From Balneolaceae bacterium (GTDB taxonomy: Bacteria > Bacteroidota > Rhodothermia > Balneolales > Balneolaceae), in contig VEMX01000002.1 of NCBI GenBank assembly GCA_009711805.1, forward strand, positions 30,089 to 94,088: a DNA stretch of 64,000 nucleotides. Reading direction: 5' to 3'. The notes under the pieces are model-generated. The model was not told the DNA's origin, ran no database searches, and was given only the letters and a program-made list of their open reading frames with translations. Shown piece after piece: positions 18,137-28,923 of the stretch; within the stretch, counting starts at the first letter, position 1, and each line of letters starts with the position of its first letter. The position numbers and the translations under genes were made by a program.

Positions 18137-18790
18137 TCAGGCTGCAATAGATTCAGCCAGGGTTTCATTAGAAATAGAAATGACTTTATTGGCCTTCAGC
18201 AAAAGGTCTTGCATCTTTTTGGTTACCAGGGTTTGTACTTCAGAAAGGTTCTTTGGTGCCGAAAGCTGATATTGAAAATAGGAGATAAGATTAATGGCTG
18301 AGAGGTACCGACCATTTAAATCCCCGTCAATTTCGATATGCCACCGGGTAATAATATCATCTTCAGCCAAAAGGGTATTTACTTTTTTGCTGATAGATTC
18401 CATCCACCTGCTGGCTTTTTCAATGCGATAGTTCCCATTTTCCTCATTCACTTCAGGTTGACATTTTTCTACATTAAACAGCCATGACATTTCAACATCT
18501 ATTGTTGGGTTGATGGAAGATTGTGTAAGGGTTTCCACTGTTAGGAAGGGATGGGATTCCATTCCGGAAAGGTTTTGGGCCAGACTGGTTTCCCTAAAAC
18601 TATCCCAGTCAAAATTGATAGATAAAGCATCCATATAATCAGAGGCTTGATCCAGGCCTGTAATTAATTCTAAACCTACAGCATGAATCTTATTATCTTG
18701 CCACTTTTTGAATTCCTGAGTGTTTATATCTCTTTTGTCGAGTTGATTTTGAACAGAATCAACAATAGCGTTGAAAATAGGATAGTGCAT
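18137..18790 (-). CDS. Conserved hypothetical cytoplasmic protein
   Basis: Protein of 217 residues without signal peptide or membrane segment. It is rich in acidic and aromatic residues (WDSFRETSLAQN, TRWHIEIDGDLNGRYLSAINLISYFQYQL) and has no motif I can name. It is transcribed divergently from rqcH with a 32-base spacer, so the two probably share a promoter region. Confidence 0.7.
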   Translation of the reverse strand: MHYPIFNAIVDSVQNQLDKRDINTQEFKKWQDNKIHAVGLELITGLDQASDYMDALSINFDWDSFRETSLAQNLSGMESHPFLTVETLTQSSINPTIDVEMSWLFNVEKCQPEVNEENGNYRIEKASRWMESISKKVNTLLAEDDIITRWHIEIDGDLNGRYLSAINLISYFQYQLSAPKNLSEVQTLVTKKMQDLLLKANKVISISNETLAESIAA

Positions 18791-18822
18791 TAATCTAAAG
18801 CTTCCTCTCTGAACTTGATTGA

Positions 18823-20403
18823 ATGAATTATTACGAACTAATATATCTAAAGCGAGAGCTTAAATACAAATTAACAGGCCGGAAATTTGAACAAGCGATC
18901 ACGCCATACAAGAATTTATTGGAGATTTTCCTGACGGGGGGAGATAAAAATCACCGGCTTATATTTAGTTCTGCCCCAGGGAACACGGCTCTCTTCGCTG
19001 ATACTTATCGTGGAGCAAAAAAGGGGAATACCATCCGCTTTTTTGAAGATGTATATGGACTAACGATACAAGACATCGAAATTGCAGAAACCGACCGGTG
19101 GCTGGCTTTGGTTCTTGAAAATGATCAGAGAATTCGGTTTCGCCTGTTCAGTAATCAGGCCAATGCCTTCCTTACCCAGAAGGATGAAATAATTGAAGTG
19201 TTTAAGGAGTATGATTCGGAAGGGGAAAGGGCTCCTGAATCTAAGGAACTGGATTTATTTGAGGGTAAAATCAGTGAAAAGAATACCAAGAATAAACTGA
19301 CCACTCTAAATCTGATGCTCCCCCGTAAGCATCTTTCTGATTTGATTGAAATTCATAATCTGGAAGAGGCTTCAGACGAGGAGATTGTCGCCTTCGTTAA
19401 GAAAATCAGCCGGCAAATGGAAGAAGACGCTGTGTTTCGTTTATTGAAAAACGGGAATACCACTCTGTTTAATGAAGAGGTTTTACCGCTACCCACCGAG
19501 CGACATTTTGAAAACGTTAATGATCTGATCTCCTATCGATATAAGACCTATTCAAAGAATCAGCGGCTCAAACAAAAAAAAACTAAGTATAAAAAAGGCC
19601 TGGAACGTAAAATCGGGGGGCTCGAAACCGGACTTCGCAATCTCGCTAATGCAGATAAGGGGCTGGAGAGAGCCGAGAAATATGAAAAATGGGGACATTT
19701 ACTGATGGCCCATGCCCATGAAGATACCAATCAACGTGATTCGATTACAGTTGATGATTTATATGAGGCTGGTAAAAAGGTTGAAATTCCTTTAAAGAAA
19801 AAACTCAGCATAGCTGGTAATGCCAAGCGATATTATGAGAAAGCGAAATCTTCGGAGGCGTCCTATAAAGAGTCCGTAAATAAAATTCCCAAACTGGAAA
19901 AGGAAAAAAAAGAAATGGAGGCGTTATATGAAAGTTTAATGAGCATAGAAAGTCTTTGGGATTTGCAGGATTGGGAAAAAGACAACAAAAAAGCATTGGA
20001 ACAATTCCAAAAACCCAAAGGGGGAGATGAGGATTCGGCTGAACTTCCTTTTTATACCACCGAGGTTGACGGTTATGCCGTTTGGATTGGGAAAAACGCA
20101 CGCAGTAACGATAAATTAGTACAGAAGGCGCACAAAGAGGATGTATGGATGCACGCCCGCGGAGTGCCGGGATCGCACCTGGTAATAAGAATGGGGAATC
20201 AAAAAGAGATGCCTCCAAAAAATGTTGTATTGGAAGCCGCATCCTATGCCGCCTATAACTCGAAACTGAAAGGCTCCAACTTGGTACCTGTCATTGTCAC
20301 TAAAAAGAAATATGTACGGAAACCCAAAGGATCAAATCCCGGGGCAGTGCTGGTGGATAAAGAAGATGTTGAAATGGTAACGCCCAAAAAACCTGCCAAA
20401 TGA
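18823..20403 (+). CDS. rqcH: NFACT-family ribosome quality-control protein RqcH
   Basis: Binds obstructed 50S-peptidyl-tRNA complexes and adds C-terminal alanine tails to stalled chains in bacteria that have RQC. The protein has 526 residues: NFACT-N domain with the DR motif (ETDRWLALVL; D91-R92), a central coiled coil (about 245-395), and the C-terminal NFACT-R domain with DVWMHARGVPGSHLVIR (about 440-456) and VLEAASYAAYNSK. Length and order fit RqcH, shorter at the N-terminus than in Bacillus. It overlaps aroK by four bases (ATGA). Confidence 0.88.
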   Translation: MNYYELIYLKRELKYKLTGRKFEQAITPYKNLLEIFLTGGDKNHRLIFSSAPGNTALFADTYRGAKKGNTIRFFEDVYGLTIQDIEIAETDRWLALVLENDQRIRFRLFSNQANAFLTQKDEIIEVFKEYDSEGERAPESKELDLFEGKISEKNTKNKLTTLNLMLPRKHLSDLIEIHNLEEASDEEIVAFVKKISRQMEEDAVFRLLKNGNTTLFNEEVLPLPTERHFENVNDLISYRYKTYSKNQRLKQKKTKYKKGLERKIGGLETGLRNLANADKGLERAEKYEKWGHLLMAHAHEDTNQRDSITVDDLYEAGKKVEIPLKKKLSIAGNAKRYYEKAKSSEASYKESVNKIPKLEKEKKEMEALYESLMSIESLWDLQDWEKDNKKALEQFQKPKGGDEDSAELPFYTTEVDGYAVWIGKNARSNDKLVQKAHKEDVWMHARGVPGSHLVIRMGNQKEMPPKNVVLEAASYAAYNSKLKGSNLVPVIVTKKKYVRKPKGSNPGAVLVDKEDVEMVTPKKPAK

Positions 20404-20963
20404 ATGATGATCGCTTAAAAAGATATAATGATAGCATATATCTGACCGGTTTTATGGCCACAGGTAAAAGTACGACCGGCAAGGAATTGTCAAAAAGATT
20501 AGAGATGCCTTTCAGGGACCTGGATCAGATTATTGTAAATGGAGCGGGTAAATCCATACATAAGGTTTTTGAAGAAGATGGGGAACCTCATTTTAGAAAG
20601 CTGGAAAGAGAGTACCTGATGGAGCTTTCCCGGGTTTTTACCGGTGTTGTGGCTTTGGGGGGCGGAGCATTGCAAAACCAACAAATTATAGACCACCTGA
20701 AACTAAATGGTTTACTTATTTACATCAGTACCCCTTTTGAGATTATTGCAGACCGGGTATATAAAGACACAGAACGCCCTATTGTTTTTGATAAGCAGGG
20801 AAAAAGAAAAGACAAAGATACTCTGTTCAAAGAGTTGAAAACCTTATATTCAGGGCGTAAAAAATTCTATGAACAGGCTCAAATTACGATCCATGCAGAT
20901 CGGTATTCCTCCAATGAAAAGTTGATGGAAGCATTGCTGCTAAAAATAAAACAACATGTCTGA
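20400..20963 (+). CDS. aroK: Shikimate kinase
   Basis: Phosphorylates shikimate at the 3-hydroxyl using ATP in aromatic amino-acid synthesis. The 187-residue protein has the P-loop GFMATGKSTTG, the shikimate-binding FRDLDQII, FRKLEREYL and VALGGGA, and the lid RPIVFD. It overlaps rqcH by four bases and aroB by eight, giving a translationally coupled aroK-aroB pair. Confidence 0.95.
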   Translation: MNDDRLKRYNDSIYLTGFMATGKSTTGKELSKRLEMPFRDLDQIIVNGAGKSIHKVFEEDGEPHFRKLEREYLMELSRVFTGVVALGGGALQNQQIIDHLKLNGLLIYISTPFEIIADRVYKDTERPIVFDKQGKRKDKDTLFKELKTLYSGRKKFYEQAQITIHADRYSSNEKLMEALLLKIKQHV

Positions 20964-22050
20964 ATCTATACAGGTACAAACCTCAACTCAGGATAACTAC
21001 TCTATTCATATTTCTGATAACCTGAGTAATGAATTTGCAAAATGTATGCAGCAGTATAGTTCCGACAAAGTATTTGTGATTATTGATGAGCTGGTCTTTG
21101 AGTATCATTACTCCAAACTGAAACCACTGCTTGAAGCAGCATTTTCACACATTCATGTATACAAAGTACCCCGTGGCGAAAGCAGCAAGAGCACTGCTGT
21201 GTATAATGAAATTGTCAATTTTGTGTTAGAACAGGGGGTAGAACGTACTACTCCGCTGGTAGCAGCAGGGGGAGGGGTAACCGGAGACCTGGCAGGTTTT
21301 GTAGCTGCAACCGTTATGCGCGGTATTCCGCTCATTCATCTCCCCACTACCTTGCTGGCTATGGTGGATAGTTCTATTGGAGGAAAAACAGGCATCAATC
21401 ACACAACAGGAAAAAACCTGATTGGAAGTTTCTATCAGCCGGATGCGGTATTTGCTGATGTTCGTTTTCTTGAAACCCTGGAAAGAAAAGAATGGGTGAA
21501 CGGACTTAGCGAAGTACTTAAATACGGTATGATTGACAGTCCCGAAATTATCACCGAAGTAGGCACAATACTGGAGAACGGGGCTTTTGAAGAAGGGAAC
21601 AAATGGCTGCCGCTGATCTATAAAAGTGCACAGATAAAAGTGGATATTGTGAAGCAGGATGTGCTGGAAGCCGGAAGCCGGGCCTACCTGAATTTCGGAC
21701 ATACCTTTGCTCATGTAATTGAGCTTGAAGGAGGATACCAGACCTATTCTCATGGGGAGGCAGTTTTTGCCGGAATGTTTGGTGCTATACATTCGTCTAA
21801 TACCTTAGGTGCAAATATAGATCCAGCCAATTTAAAGCAGTTTCTGTCGTTGTATAATTTACAGCTGAACTCTGTTAGCTCAGATACTAAAAAACTTGTA
21901 CAGCTCATGCGGCGAGATAAAAAAGTGAAGGACCAACAAATCAAATTAGTTTTACTCCGGGAAATGGGGACGCCATTTGTATATGGTGTTGAAAATCCCG
22001 AAATGGTAGAAGCGTCCTGGAACTACATTTTAAATAGCTTTTCATCGTGA
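20956..22050 (+). CDS. aroB: 3-dehydroquinate synthase
   Basis: Converts DAHP to 3-dehydroquinate, an NAD- and metal-dependent step of the shikimate pathway. The 364-residue protein shows AAGGGVTGDLAGFVAATVMRGI, PTTLLAMVDSSIGGKTGINH, KNLIGSFYQP and the metal ligands in YLNFGHTFAHVIE and YSHGEAV. It overlaps aroK at the start, and its TGA overlaps the GTG start of tamB (GTGA). Confidence 0.97.
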   Translation: MSESIQVQTSTQDNYSIHISDNLSNEFAKCMQQYSSDKVFVIIDELVFEYHYSKLKPLLEAAFSHIHVYKVPRGESSKSTAVYNEIVNFVLEQGVERTTPLVAAGGGVTGDLAGFVAATVMRGIPLIHLPTTLLAMVDSSIGGKTGINHTTGKNLIGSFYQPDAVFADVRFLETLERKEWVNGLSEVLKYGMIDSPEIITEVGTILENGAFEEGNKWLPLIYKSAQIKVDIVKQDVLEAGSRAYLNFGHTFAHVIELEGGYQTYSHGEAVFAGMFGAIHSSNTLGANIDPANLKQFLSLYNLQLNSVSSDTKKLVQLMRRDKKVKDQQIKLVLLREMGTPFVYGVENPEMVEASWNYILNSFSS

Positions 22051-25000
22051 CATACCTGCGTTGGATACATAAAAGTTGGTCTTTTTTCTGGAACTTTATA
22101 GGAGTCCTGGTAGTGACTTTGGTTTTGGTTTCTGGGATTTGCCTGGGGATACTACAGCTACAGCCCGTGAAAGACCGAATTGCCAACCGGCTTGTTGAGG
22201 GGTTTAATGAAAACTACGACGGTACGCTAACCATTGGGGAGTTGGATGGATTTTTACCGTTGAATATTACTCTGAAGGATATAAAACTCTATTCAAACTC
22301 TACAGATCAGCTCCCGGTATTTAAAGCCGAGAGGATAGCTGCAAGGCTAAACGCACGCTCTTTTTTGTCAAAAAGGTATGAAGTAGAGACTTTGAATATT
22401 TTAGAACCAAATTTTGTGATAGGTTCGGATTCTGCCGGGGCATTTAAAAAAGCGGTCACCAAAACAGATCAAACAGATTCAACCGGCTCCCCGGTACTCA
22501 TAGAGGTTTTAGCCCCCTCTGTGCTTATACAAGAGGGATATGTACTGGTGCGGAATGTTAAACCGAATAGATTCAAAAAAGCCGAGACCGACAGTATATC
22601 CATCCGGAATATTAACCTGAATATGTACCTGGAGTACACGCAGGCTCAACGGTTTTTGGATATAAATAATATAAGTTTTAACAGTCCGGAACTGGAAGTT
22701 GAAAACGCTACAATGTTTGGACAGGTCTATAACGATAACCAGTTTCTGGAATTTAATGCCTTTAATGCCCGTATCGGGAATTCAGGTTTACAATTCAATG
22801 CCGAGGCAAAAGGAGTAGATATGTCGAAGCCTGAAATTTGGGAACAGATTAAGGCATCGCAGTTGGAAGTGAATCTTGAAGAACTTTTTGTTGAACCCAG
22901 ACATATGGAAAAACTGTATCCGGAACTCCCCCCCTTGAAGAAGTCTGTTTACGCTTCGTTGAAATCGGAGGGAACCCTTGATTCATTATGGTTCGATAAG
23001 CTACAGCTTTCTATGGGAGAAAGTGCGATGATCAGTTATGGATATATAACCAATATGGAAACCCCCGAAAAGCTTGGTTACGGCCTGGAGCTTGAAACCC
23101 TGGTCATTACAGAAGATGAAGTACAGACATTTTCCAATCAACTAAACCCCAAACAGCTGGATGCCATTACACAGACTCGCGTGGAAGGCTTGGTTTCGGG
23201 AACACTGAACCATATTAAAGGTAGAGTAGCACTTATAGGAGAACGGGGCAAACTGAGGCTGGATGGAGAAGTGGACTTTGGAGAACATAAAAGGTTTGAC
23301 TTAAACATAGAGTCGGATTCTCTGGACATCGGGAAACTGTTGGTTGAAAATATAGCCTCTACTAATTTAAGTTTGAAAGGTTCTGCTTCGGGTGAAGGAC
23401 TTACATTCACGGAAGGCGTTGGCAATGCCGAACTGAAAGCCAGTAGCGGAAATATCCAAAACAGGGATTTCGAAGAATTTCAGATCTCTGCTGATTGGGA
23501 AGGCGGTTACATCAACCCGGTTTACAGTATTACCGTTGATAGTTCAAAACTTGAGGGAGATGGATATATAGACTTGCGAAAATCTCTTAAAGAAATATCT
23601 CTCACAGGCTCTGCTGAAGAATTTAATATGAATACACTGCTGGTGCTGGAAGGCATGCGGCCTTCACTGGTAGATCTTAAGTACGAAATATCGTTGAAAG
23701 GCCGCACATTGTATGACTTATTTGGACAGCTGAGCCTGGATATTCCCCGGGCCTATGTAGGAGGAGATACGCTTAGCAGGCATCAGTTCTATCTCGACTT
23801 TAACGCACCCAATGCACCAACCCGAAGCCTGAGACTCACCAGTACCGCCCTGGATGCAACTATTGAAGGAGATTACGACCCCGTTGATTTGTGGACGCTA
23901 AGCAAATACTGGGGAGGATATTTTAAAGAGAGGATCAATAAAGAAATTCTTTTTAATGATTCGGTGAAGGTGCAAACCCCCGTTTTGAATATAGAAGATC
24001 AATCTCTGACGTTAAGCGGCCGGTTTAAAAATCCATCGCTGCTTAAAGCATATTATCCAGCGTTTCCATCTATACAGACTGCTGCCCGTATTAACTCTTC
24101 TATAAATATAAGCCCGGAACGGATGCTGTTTAACGGCTCGGTTTCGGATCAGGAATTCAGGTATAATCAGTACAGTGCGGATACACTCTTAGCTCAGATA
24201 ACAGGTAGCTTTCGATATCAAAATACGTTAAAGGAATTTTCGGGGCTGCAAGTTCAGGCTACGGCCGCTCGTTTTGAGCAGGGTATGGTAGAAGCCCGTG
24301 ATTTTGAATTTTACACTGAGTTAGACCGGGATTCCGTGACAATACGAACGGATATAGAGCAACTGGGAGAGGAAGCGTTTTTTGATATACGGGGAGAGGG
24401 TGAACTCAGGGACAGTTTGATAGCTTTTAGAATTGATGAGTTTAACTTTGGAACAGAATACTATGCCTGGGAAAACAATGGTGCTCCTCTGTTTACATAT
24501 GGGGAGGATCAGCGCTTTACATTGAAGAACTTTTCTTTTGAAAGCGGCAGCCAGTTTGTAGAGATGAAAGGTACCTTTAGCAGAAATGTGGAAGATTCGG
24601 TGGATTACATAATCCGTGACCTGGATCTTTCCAGGATATCAGCAATGATCAATAAGCGTATCGAATTTGGAGGATTATTAAACGGAAGATTTACCACTCG
24701 TACGCTCACATCAGTACCCACTATACAGGGAAATATAGATGTAAAAAGACTTAGCCTGGATCAGAATATAGTTGGAGATGTCATCGTGAACAGCCGGTAT
24801 AATTCGGAGTTGAATAGGTTTGATACTGAAATTGATATCAGCACGGATTCACTCAAGTATCCCAATTATTATGCCAATAATGAACGAAAAGGACAAGAGT
24901 TTGATATAAAAGGGTACATACAGGCACCGGAAGACGGATCATTTCCTGATTCGGATTCATTGTATTCTTTTGATTTGAATTTCGAAAATATTGATATGTG

Positions 25001-26732
25001 GATATTGCCTCTTATAGGCCCAAAAGTATTTCAGGAAGCTTCGGGGAGGTCGAATGGTAAGGGCGTATTCTGGGGTAATCTGGATACCTATGATTTTAAT
25101 GTAGACTTTAAGGTTGGGGTAACCGATGCGGTCTATTTCCAGCCCAGGTTTTTGGATACCTACTACTACGGACAGGGGGAAATTACATTTAGCAGACACC
25201 AGGGATTAGATTTTAAAGACATCTACCTGATAGATCCTACAGGAGGGGAAGCTATACTCAGCGGGAATTTTGATTTTAATGATTTTGAGCCGCTCAGTTA
25301 TATGGATATCCGCCTGGAGATGGATGATTTTCAATTTCTGAATAGTGAATTTGACCCTTCGCTTCCATTTTTCGGAAAAGCGTTTGGTTCGAGTATAGTA
25401 ACCATAACCGGCAGTAACTTTGCTCCGGTTCTGACAACCGAAACTCCGCTGATTATATCTGATTTTTCAACCATCGGTATTCCACTGCTCGAAGAAACAG
25501 AATTGACTAAAGACAGTAAATTCATCCGTTTTGTAAATTCTTTTGACCTGGCAGACCTCGATGGCGATGAGGAAAGAGAAGGGAAACCTCAAAATTTTGC
25601 AGGCCTGGAAGATCTGAATCCCGAAGACCTTACCTTTGCCGAACGGTTTACCCTGGATCTCAGGTTCCTGGCCAGAAATCCTATGACGGTAGAGCTTATT
25701 TTTGATCCCGTTACCGGAGATGTTATAACGGCCAATGGAACCGGCCGCCTGCGTATCCGGCTCGAAGATCAGGAAGTAAGCATGTTTGGGCAATTCGATA
25801 TAACGGATGGTTCCTACCAATTTGTAAGTGGAGATATTTTTACCCGCCGGTTTGAACTACAGCCCGGGGGATCTATTATCTGGGAGGGAAGCCCGGGGAA
25901 TGCGCGGTTGAATTTGAATGCAGTATACAGGGCCCGGCCGGATATTAATACCCTTACTACGGCCAAGGCAGAGTTGAATGCCGAAAATTCACAACGGGTA
26001 CCTGTAGAGTTGGTGTTGAATATAGGAGGAACACTAAGCAGTATTGAAAATGAATTCTTTTTCAGGCTCCCCAATACCTTTGAATCACGCCAAAACTCAA
26101 CCCTGGCCACCCAGTTGAATGCTTTGAACAGAAATGAAGATGAAAAACTGATCCAGGCCACCAGCTTTCTACTGATGGATAATTTTATACCGGTTTCAAA
26201 TTCAGGAACCGCTCAAACCAACACCCTGAGTGAGAATATTTCAGGGAGCAGGGCGGTCCTAAATCCGCTGATCTCCAACCAGGTAATCAGTCCATTACTG
26301 TCAAATCAGATAAATTCGTTATTGAACAGTGATTTAAGTAGCTTTGATGTAGATTTTAACCTCAATACATACAATCAGGTAGATCTTGGGGTAGCTTTGA
26401 GACTTTATAACGATAAGCTTATTCTAAGGAGAGAAGGACAAATAACTGGAAGACAGTCGAATATTGGAGATCTTGGTGCTACATATCGAATTAATAAAAC
26501 ATTTTCAGTAACAGCATTTCACAGGCAAGATCCAACATTTGGCACGCTAACCTCTACCGAAGAATCCCAACAGTCACAGGATATTAATGGAGTTGGGGTA
26601 GAAGCCACATTTAGCTTTAACAGATGGAATGAATTTTTTAAACGAATTAGTTCTCCATTTAAAAAGCTATTTGGAATTAAAAAGAAAAAAGAAGAAATAA
26701 CAGAAAATAAGGAAGGGAATAACCCCTCTTAA
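22047..26732 (+). CDS. tamB: TamB-like AsmA/DUF490 translocation protein
   Basis: Very large inner-membrane-anchored periplasmic protein of 1561 residues that bridges the envelope and takes part in outer-membrane assembly or lipid transport. One N-terminal TM segment (FWNFIGVLVVTLVLVSGICLG), then a long series of beta-strand repeats typical of TamB (SLKGSASGEGLTF, DFKDIYLIDPTGGEAILSG) and the conserved C-terminal DUF490 region (GTGRLRIRLEDQEVSMFGQF, DGSYQFVSGDIFTRRFELQPGG, NTYNQVDLGVALRLYNDKLILRREG). It starts with GTG overlapping the aroB stop. No tamA-like gene is adjacent, though a barrel-bearing fusion protein is two genes downstream. Confidence 0.92.
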   Translation: MTYLRWIHKSWSFFWNFIGVLVVTLVLVSGICLGILQLQPVKDRIANRLVEGFNENYDGTLTIGELDGFLPLNITLKDIKLYSNSTDQLPVFKAERIAARLNARSFLSKRYEVETLNILEPNFVIGSDSAGAFKKAVTKTDQTDSTGSPVLIEVLAPSVLIQEGYVLVRNVKPNRFKKAETDSISIRNINLNMYLEYTQAQRFLDINNISFNSPELEVENATMFGQVYNDNQFLEFNAFNARIGNSGLQFNAEAKGVDMSKPEIWEQIKASQLEVNLEELFVEPRHMEKLYPELPPLKKSVYASLKSEGTLDSLWFDKLQLSMGESAMISYGYITNMETPEKLGYGLELETLVITEDEVQTFSNQLNPKQLDAITQTRVEGLVSGTLNHIKGRVALIGERGKLRLDGEVDFGEHKRFDLNIESDSLDIGKLLVENIASTNLSLKGSASGEGLTFTEGVGNAELKASSGNIQNRDFEEFQISADWEGGYINPVYSITVDSSKLEGDGYIDLRKSLKEISLTGSAEEFNMNTLLVLEGMRPSLVDLKYEISLKGRTLYDLFGQLSLDIPRAYVGGDTLSRHQFYLDFNAPNAPTRSLRLTSTALDATIEGDYDPVDLWTLSKYWGGYFKERINKEILFNDSVKVQTPVLNIEDQSLTLSGRFKNPSLLKAYYPAFPSIQTAARINSSINISPERMLFNGSVSDQEFRYNQYSADTLLAQITGSFRYQNTLKEFSGLQVQATAARFEQGMVEARDFEFYTELDRDSVTIRTDIEQLGEEAFFDIRGEGELRDSLIAFRIDEFNFGTEYYAWENNGAPLFTYGEDQRFTLKNFSFESGSQFVEMKGTFSRNVEDSVDYIIRDLDLSRISAMINKRIEFGGLLNGRFTTRTLTSVPTIQGNIDVKRLSLDQNIVGDVIVNSRYNSELNRFDTEIDISTDSLKYPNYYANNERKGQEFDIKGYIQAPEDGSFPDSDSLYSFDLNFENIDMWILPLIGPKVFQEASGRSNGKGVFWGNLDTYDFNVDFKVGVTDAVYFQPRFLDTYYYGQGEITFSRHQGLDFKDIYLIDPTGGEAILSGNFDFNDFEPLSYMDIRLEMDDFQFLNSEFDPSLPFFGKAFGSSIVTITGSNFAPVLTTETPLIISDFSTIGIPLLEETELTKDSKFIRFVNSFDLADLDGDEEREGKPQNFAGLEDLNPEDLTFAERFTLDLRFLARNPMTVELIFDPVTGDVITANGTGRLRIRLEDQEVSMFGQFDITDGSYQFVSGDIFTRRFELQPGGSIIWEGSPGNARLNLNAVYRARPDINTLTTAKAELNAENSQRVPVELVLNIGGTLSSIENEFFFRLPNTFESRQNSTLATQLNALNRNEDEKLIQATSFLLMDNFIPVSNSGTAQTNTLSENISGSRAVLNPLISNQVISPLLSNQINSLLNSDLSSFDVDFNLNTYNQVDLGVALRLYNDKLILRREGQITGRQSNIGDLGATYRINKTFSVTAFHRQDPTFGTLTSTEESQQSQDINGVGVEATFSFNRWNEFFKRISSPFKKLFGIKKKKEEITENKEGNNPS

Positions 26733-26740
26733 GGTCATAA

Positions 26741-28903
26741 ATGAGCAAAAAGAAACGCTTGAATAATTTTGAAGAACTAATTGTAGATTTAATTACAAAT
26801 AGTCCGGATTACTCATTGACGCGCAATCAAATATCGAGTGCGTTGCAGTTGAAAAGTAAATCGGACAGAAAAAAACTAGATACAGCCATAAATCGTTTGG
26901 CTGGCAAAAACATGGTTACAAAAAAAGGAAACCGTGTAGTATTAAGTATAGATGGCGAAAAAGATAAGGAGGATCGATCGGGCCGTCAGTTGAAAGGCCG
27001 CCTGGACATATCACCCCGTGGAACCGGCTACGTAGATGTAGAAAAGTATGATCAGGATGTGCGGATTTCCAGAAAAGGAGTGGGAATGGCACTGAACGAT
27101 GATATCGTAGAAATTGAAGTATTTGGCCGTGATAAAAGAAGTGGCCAGCCTACCGGTAGAATTTTGGATGTCGTAAAACGAGGTAAACAAAATTATGTAG
27201 GAACACTCAAAAAAATAGGAAAGAATAATTACATCATTGAGTCGGATGCCAAATCGGTATATACCAACTTTTTTGTGCTGCCGGAATCTTTGAATGGAGC
27301 CAAGCCTGATGACAAAGTGATGTTTAAACTGGAAAGCTGGGTGAGTCCCAAGGCTCTTCCTGAAGCTAAAATCACTTCAGTATTAGGTAAATCGGGAACC
27401 AATGAAGCAAATGTGTTATCCATACTTGCTGAAAATGATTTGATAGCGGAGTTTCCACCTCAGGTTGAAGGATATGCAGAAAAAATCCCGGTTAAAATTC
27501 CAGATGACGAGTTCAGTCGCCGGCGGGATATACGAAATGAAACAGTATTCACCATTGATCCGGAAGATGCCAAAGACTTTGATGATGCATTAAGCATTAA
27601 GATGCTGGATAATGGTAATTTCTATTTAGGTGTACATATTGCTGATGTAACACACTATGTAAAACCCGCTTCTATTTTAGATGATGAAGCCTATGAAAGA
27701 GGAACCAGTGTATACCTGGTAGATCGTGTAATTCCCATGCTTCCTGAACGGCTCAGTAATGGAGTATGCAGCCTCCGCCCACATGAGGATAAGTTGACCT
27801 ACAGCTGCTTTATGGAAATTGATCCTAAAGGCAACTTAGTAGATTATTCGATAGATGAAACTGCTATTCACTCCGATCAACGCTTTACCTACGAAGAAGC
27901 TCAGAAAATTATTAAAGGCAAAAAGCATAAGCTAAGTACAGAAGTGCAGATGGTAGCCGGGCTGGCAAAGACATTGATGGATAAACGCTTTAAAGAAGGA
28001 GCCATCGATTTTGATACTCCGGAGCCTAAGTTTGTACTGGATAAGAAAGGAAAACCAATTAAAGTTATCTTAAAAGAGCGGCTGTTTACTCATCGCCTGG
28101 TTGAAGAATGTATGTTAATGGCGAACAAGACTGTAGCTACACATATCGAAAATTTAAGAAAACGATCAGGCAAGAAACGATCTAAAGATCTTTTTCCTTT
28201 CTTTTATCGTGTGCACGATAAGCCCGACAATGAAAAGCTGGCCGGAATTGCCGAGCAAGTTAAGCCCGTTGGGATAAAATTTGAGGTGCAAAATAAGGTC
28301 ACCCCAAAGAAAATAAACAACCTGTTGAAAAAAGTGGAAAATACAAACCTGGAATACATCGTTAACGGTCTGATGTTGCGAGCAATGTCGAAGGCAGAAT
28401 ATTCTCCGGATAACATAGGACACTTTGGACTCGGATTTCCGCATTATGCACATTTTACCAGTCCTATCCGGCGTTACCCGGATGTAATTGTTCATCGTAT
28501 CTTAAAAGGATATTCGGCAGGTGTACCGGCTTACGACCACAACACCCTTAAGAAAGATGGAAAGCATTGCAGTGAACGAGAAAAAGTAGCTGTTGATGCT
28601 GAAAGAGACTCAGTAAAATTAAAGCAGGTTGAGTTTCTTAGCTCCAGAATAGGAGAAACTTTTAAAGGGGTTATCAGTGGAGTAATGGAACGGGGAATCT
28701 TTATTAACCTCAACGACATTCATTGTGAAGGCATGATTCGAGTTAGTGATTTGAAAGGCGATTATTTTGTGTATGACCAAAAAAGCCACTCATTAGTAGG
28801 GCGAAAAAGTGGTAAAAAATATCAGCTTGGAAATGAAATTCGGGTTCGTGTTAAAAGCACAAACATTCAAAAAAGACAAATAGACTTTGCTTTAGTAAAA
28901 TAA
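26741..28903 (+). CDS. rnr: Ribonuclease R
   Basis: Processive 3'-5' exoribonuclease of the RNB family, 720 residues. Order: N-terminal winged-helix segment, cold-shock OB domains (GRLDISPRGTGYVDVEK), RNB catalytic domain with the Asp cluster (IDPEDAKDFDDALSI) and HFTSPIRRYPDVIVHR, then an S1 domain (ETFKGVISGVMERGIFINLND). Nine bases separate it from tamB, so it belongs to the same transcription unit. Confidence 0.96.
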   Translation: MSKKKRLNNFEELIVDLITNSPDYSLTRNQISSALQLKSKSDRKKLDTAINRLAGKNMVTKKGNRVVLSIDGEKDKEDRSGRQLKGRLDISPRGTGYVDVEKYDQDVRISRKGVGMALNDDIVEIEVFGRDKRSGQPTGRILDVVKRGKQNYVGTLKKIGKNNYIIESDAKSVYTNFFVLPESLNGAKPDDKVMFKLESWVSPKALPEAKITSVLGKSGTNEANVLSILAENDLIAEFPPQVEGYAEKIPVKIPDDEFSRRRDIRNETVFTIDPEDAKDFDDALSIKMLDNGNFYLGVHIADVTHYVKPASILDDEAYERGTSVYLVDRVIPMLPERLSNGVCSLRPHEDKLTYSCFMEIDPKGNLVDYSIDETAIHSDQRFTYEEAQKIIKGKKHKLSTEVQMVAGLAKTLMDKRFKEGAIDFDTPEPKFVLDKKGKPIKVILKERLFTHRLVEECMLMANKTVATHIENLRKRSGKKRSKDLFPFFYRVHDKPDNEKLAGIAEQVKPVGIKFEVQNKVTPKKINNLLKKVENTNLEYIVNGLMLRAMSKAEYSPDNIGHFGLGFPHYAHFTSPIRRYPDVIVHRILKGYSAGVPAYDHNTLKKDGKHCSEREKVAVDAERDSVKLKQVEFLSSRIGETFKGVISGVMERGIFINLNDIHCEGMIRVSDLKGDYFVYDQKSHSLVGRKSGKKYQLGNEIRVRVKSTNIQKRQIDFALVK

Positions 28904-28923
28904 CATATGAAGGGTATCGAATT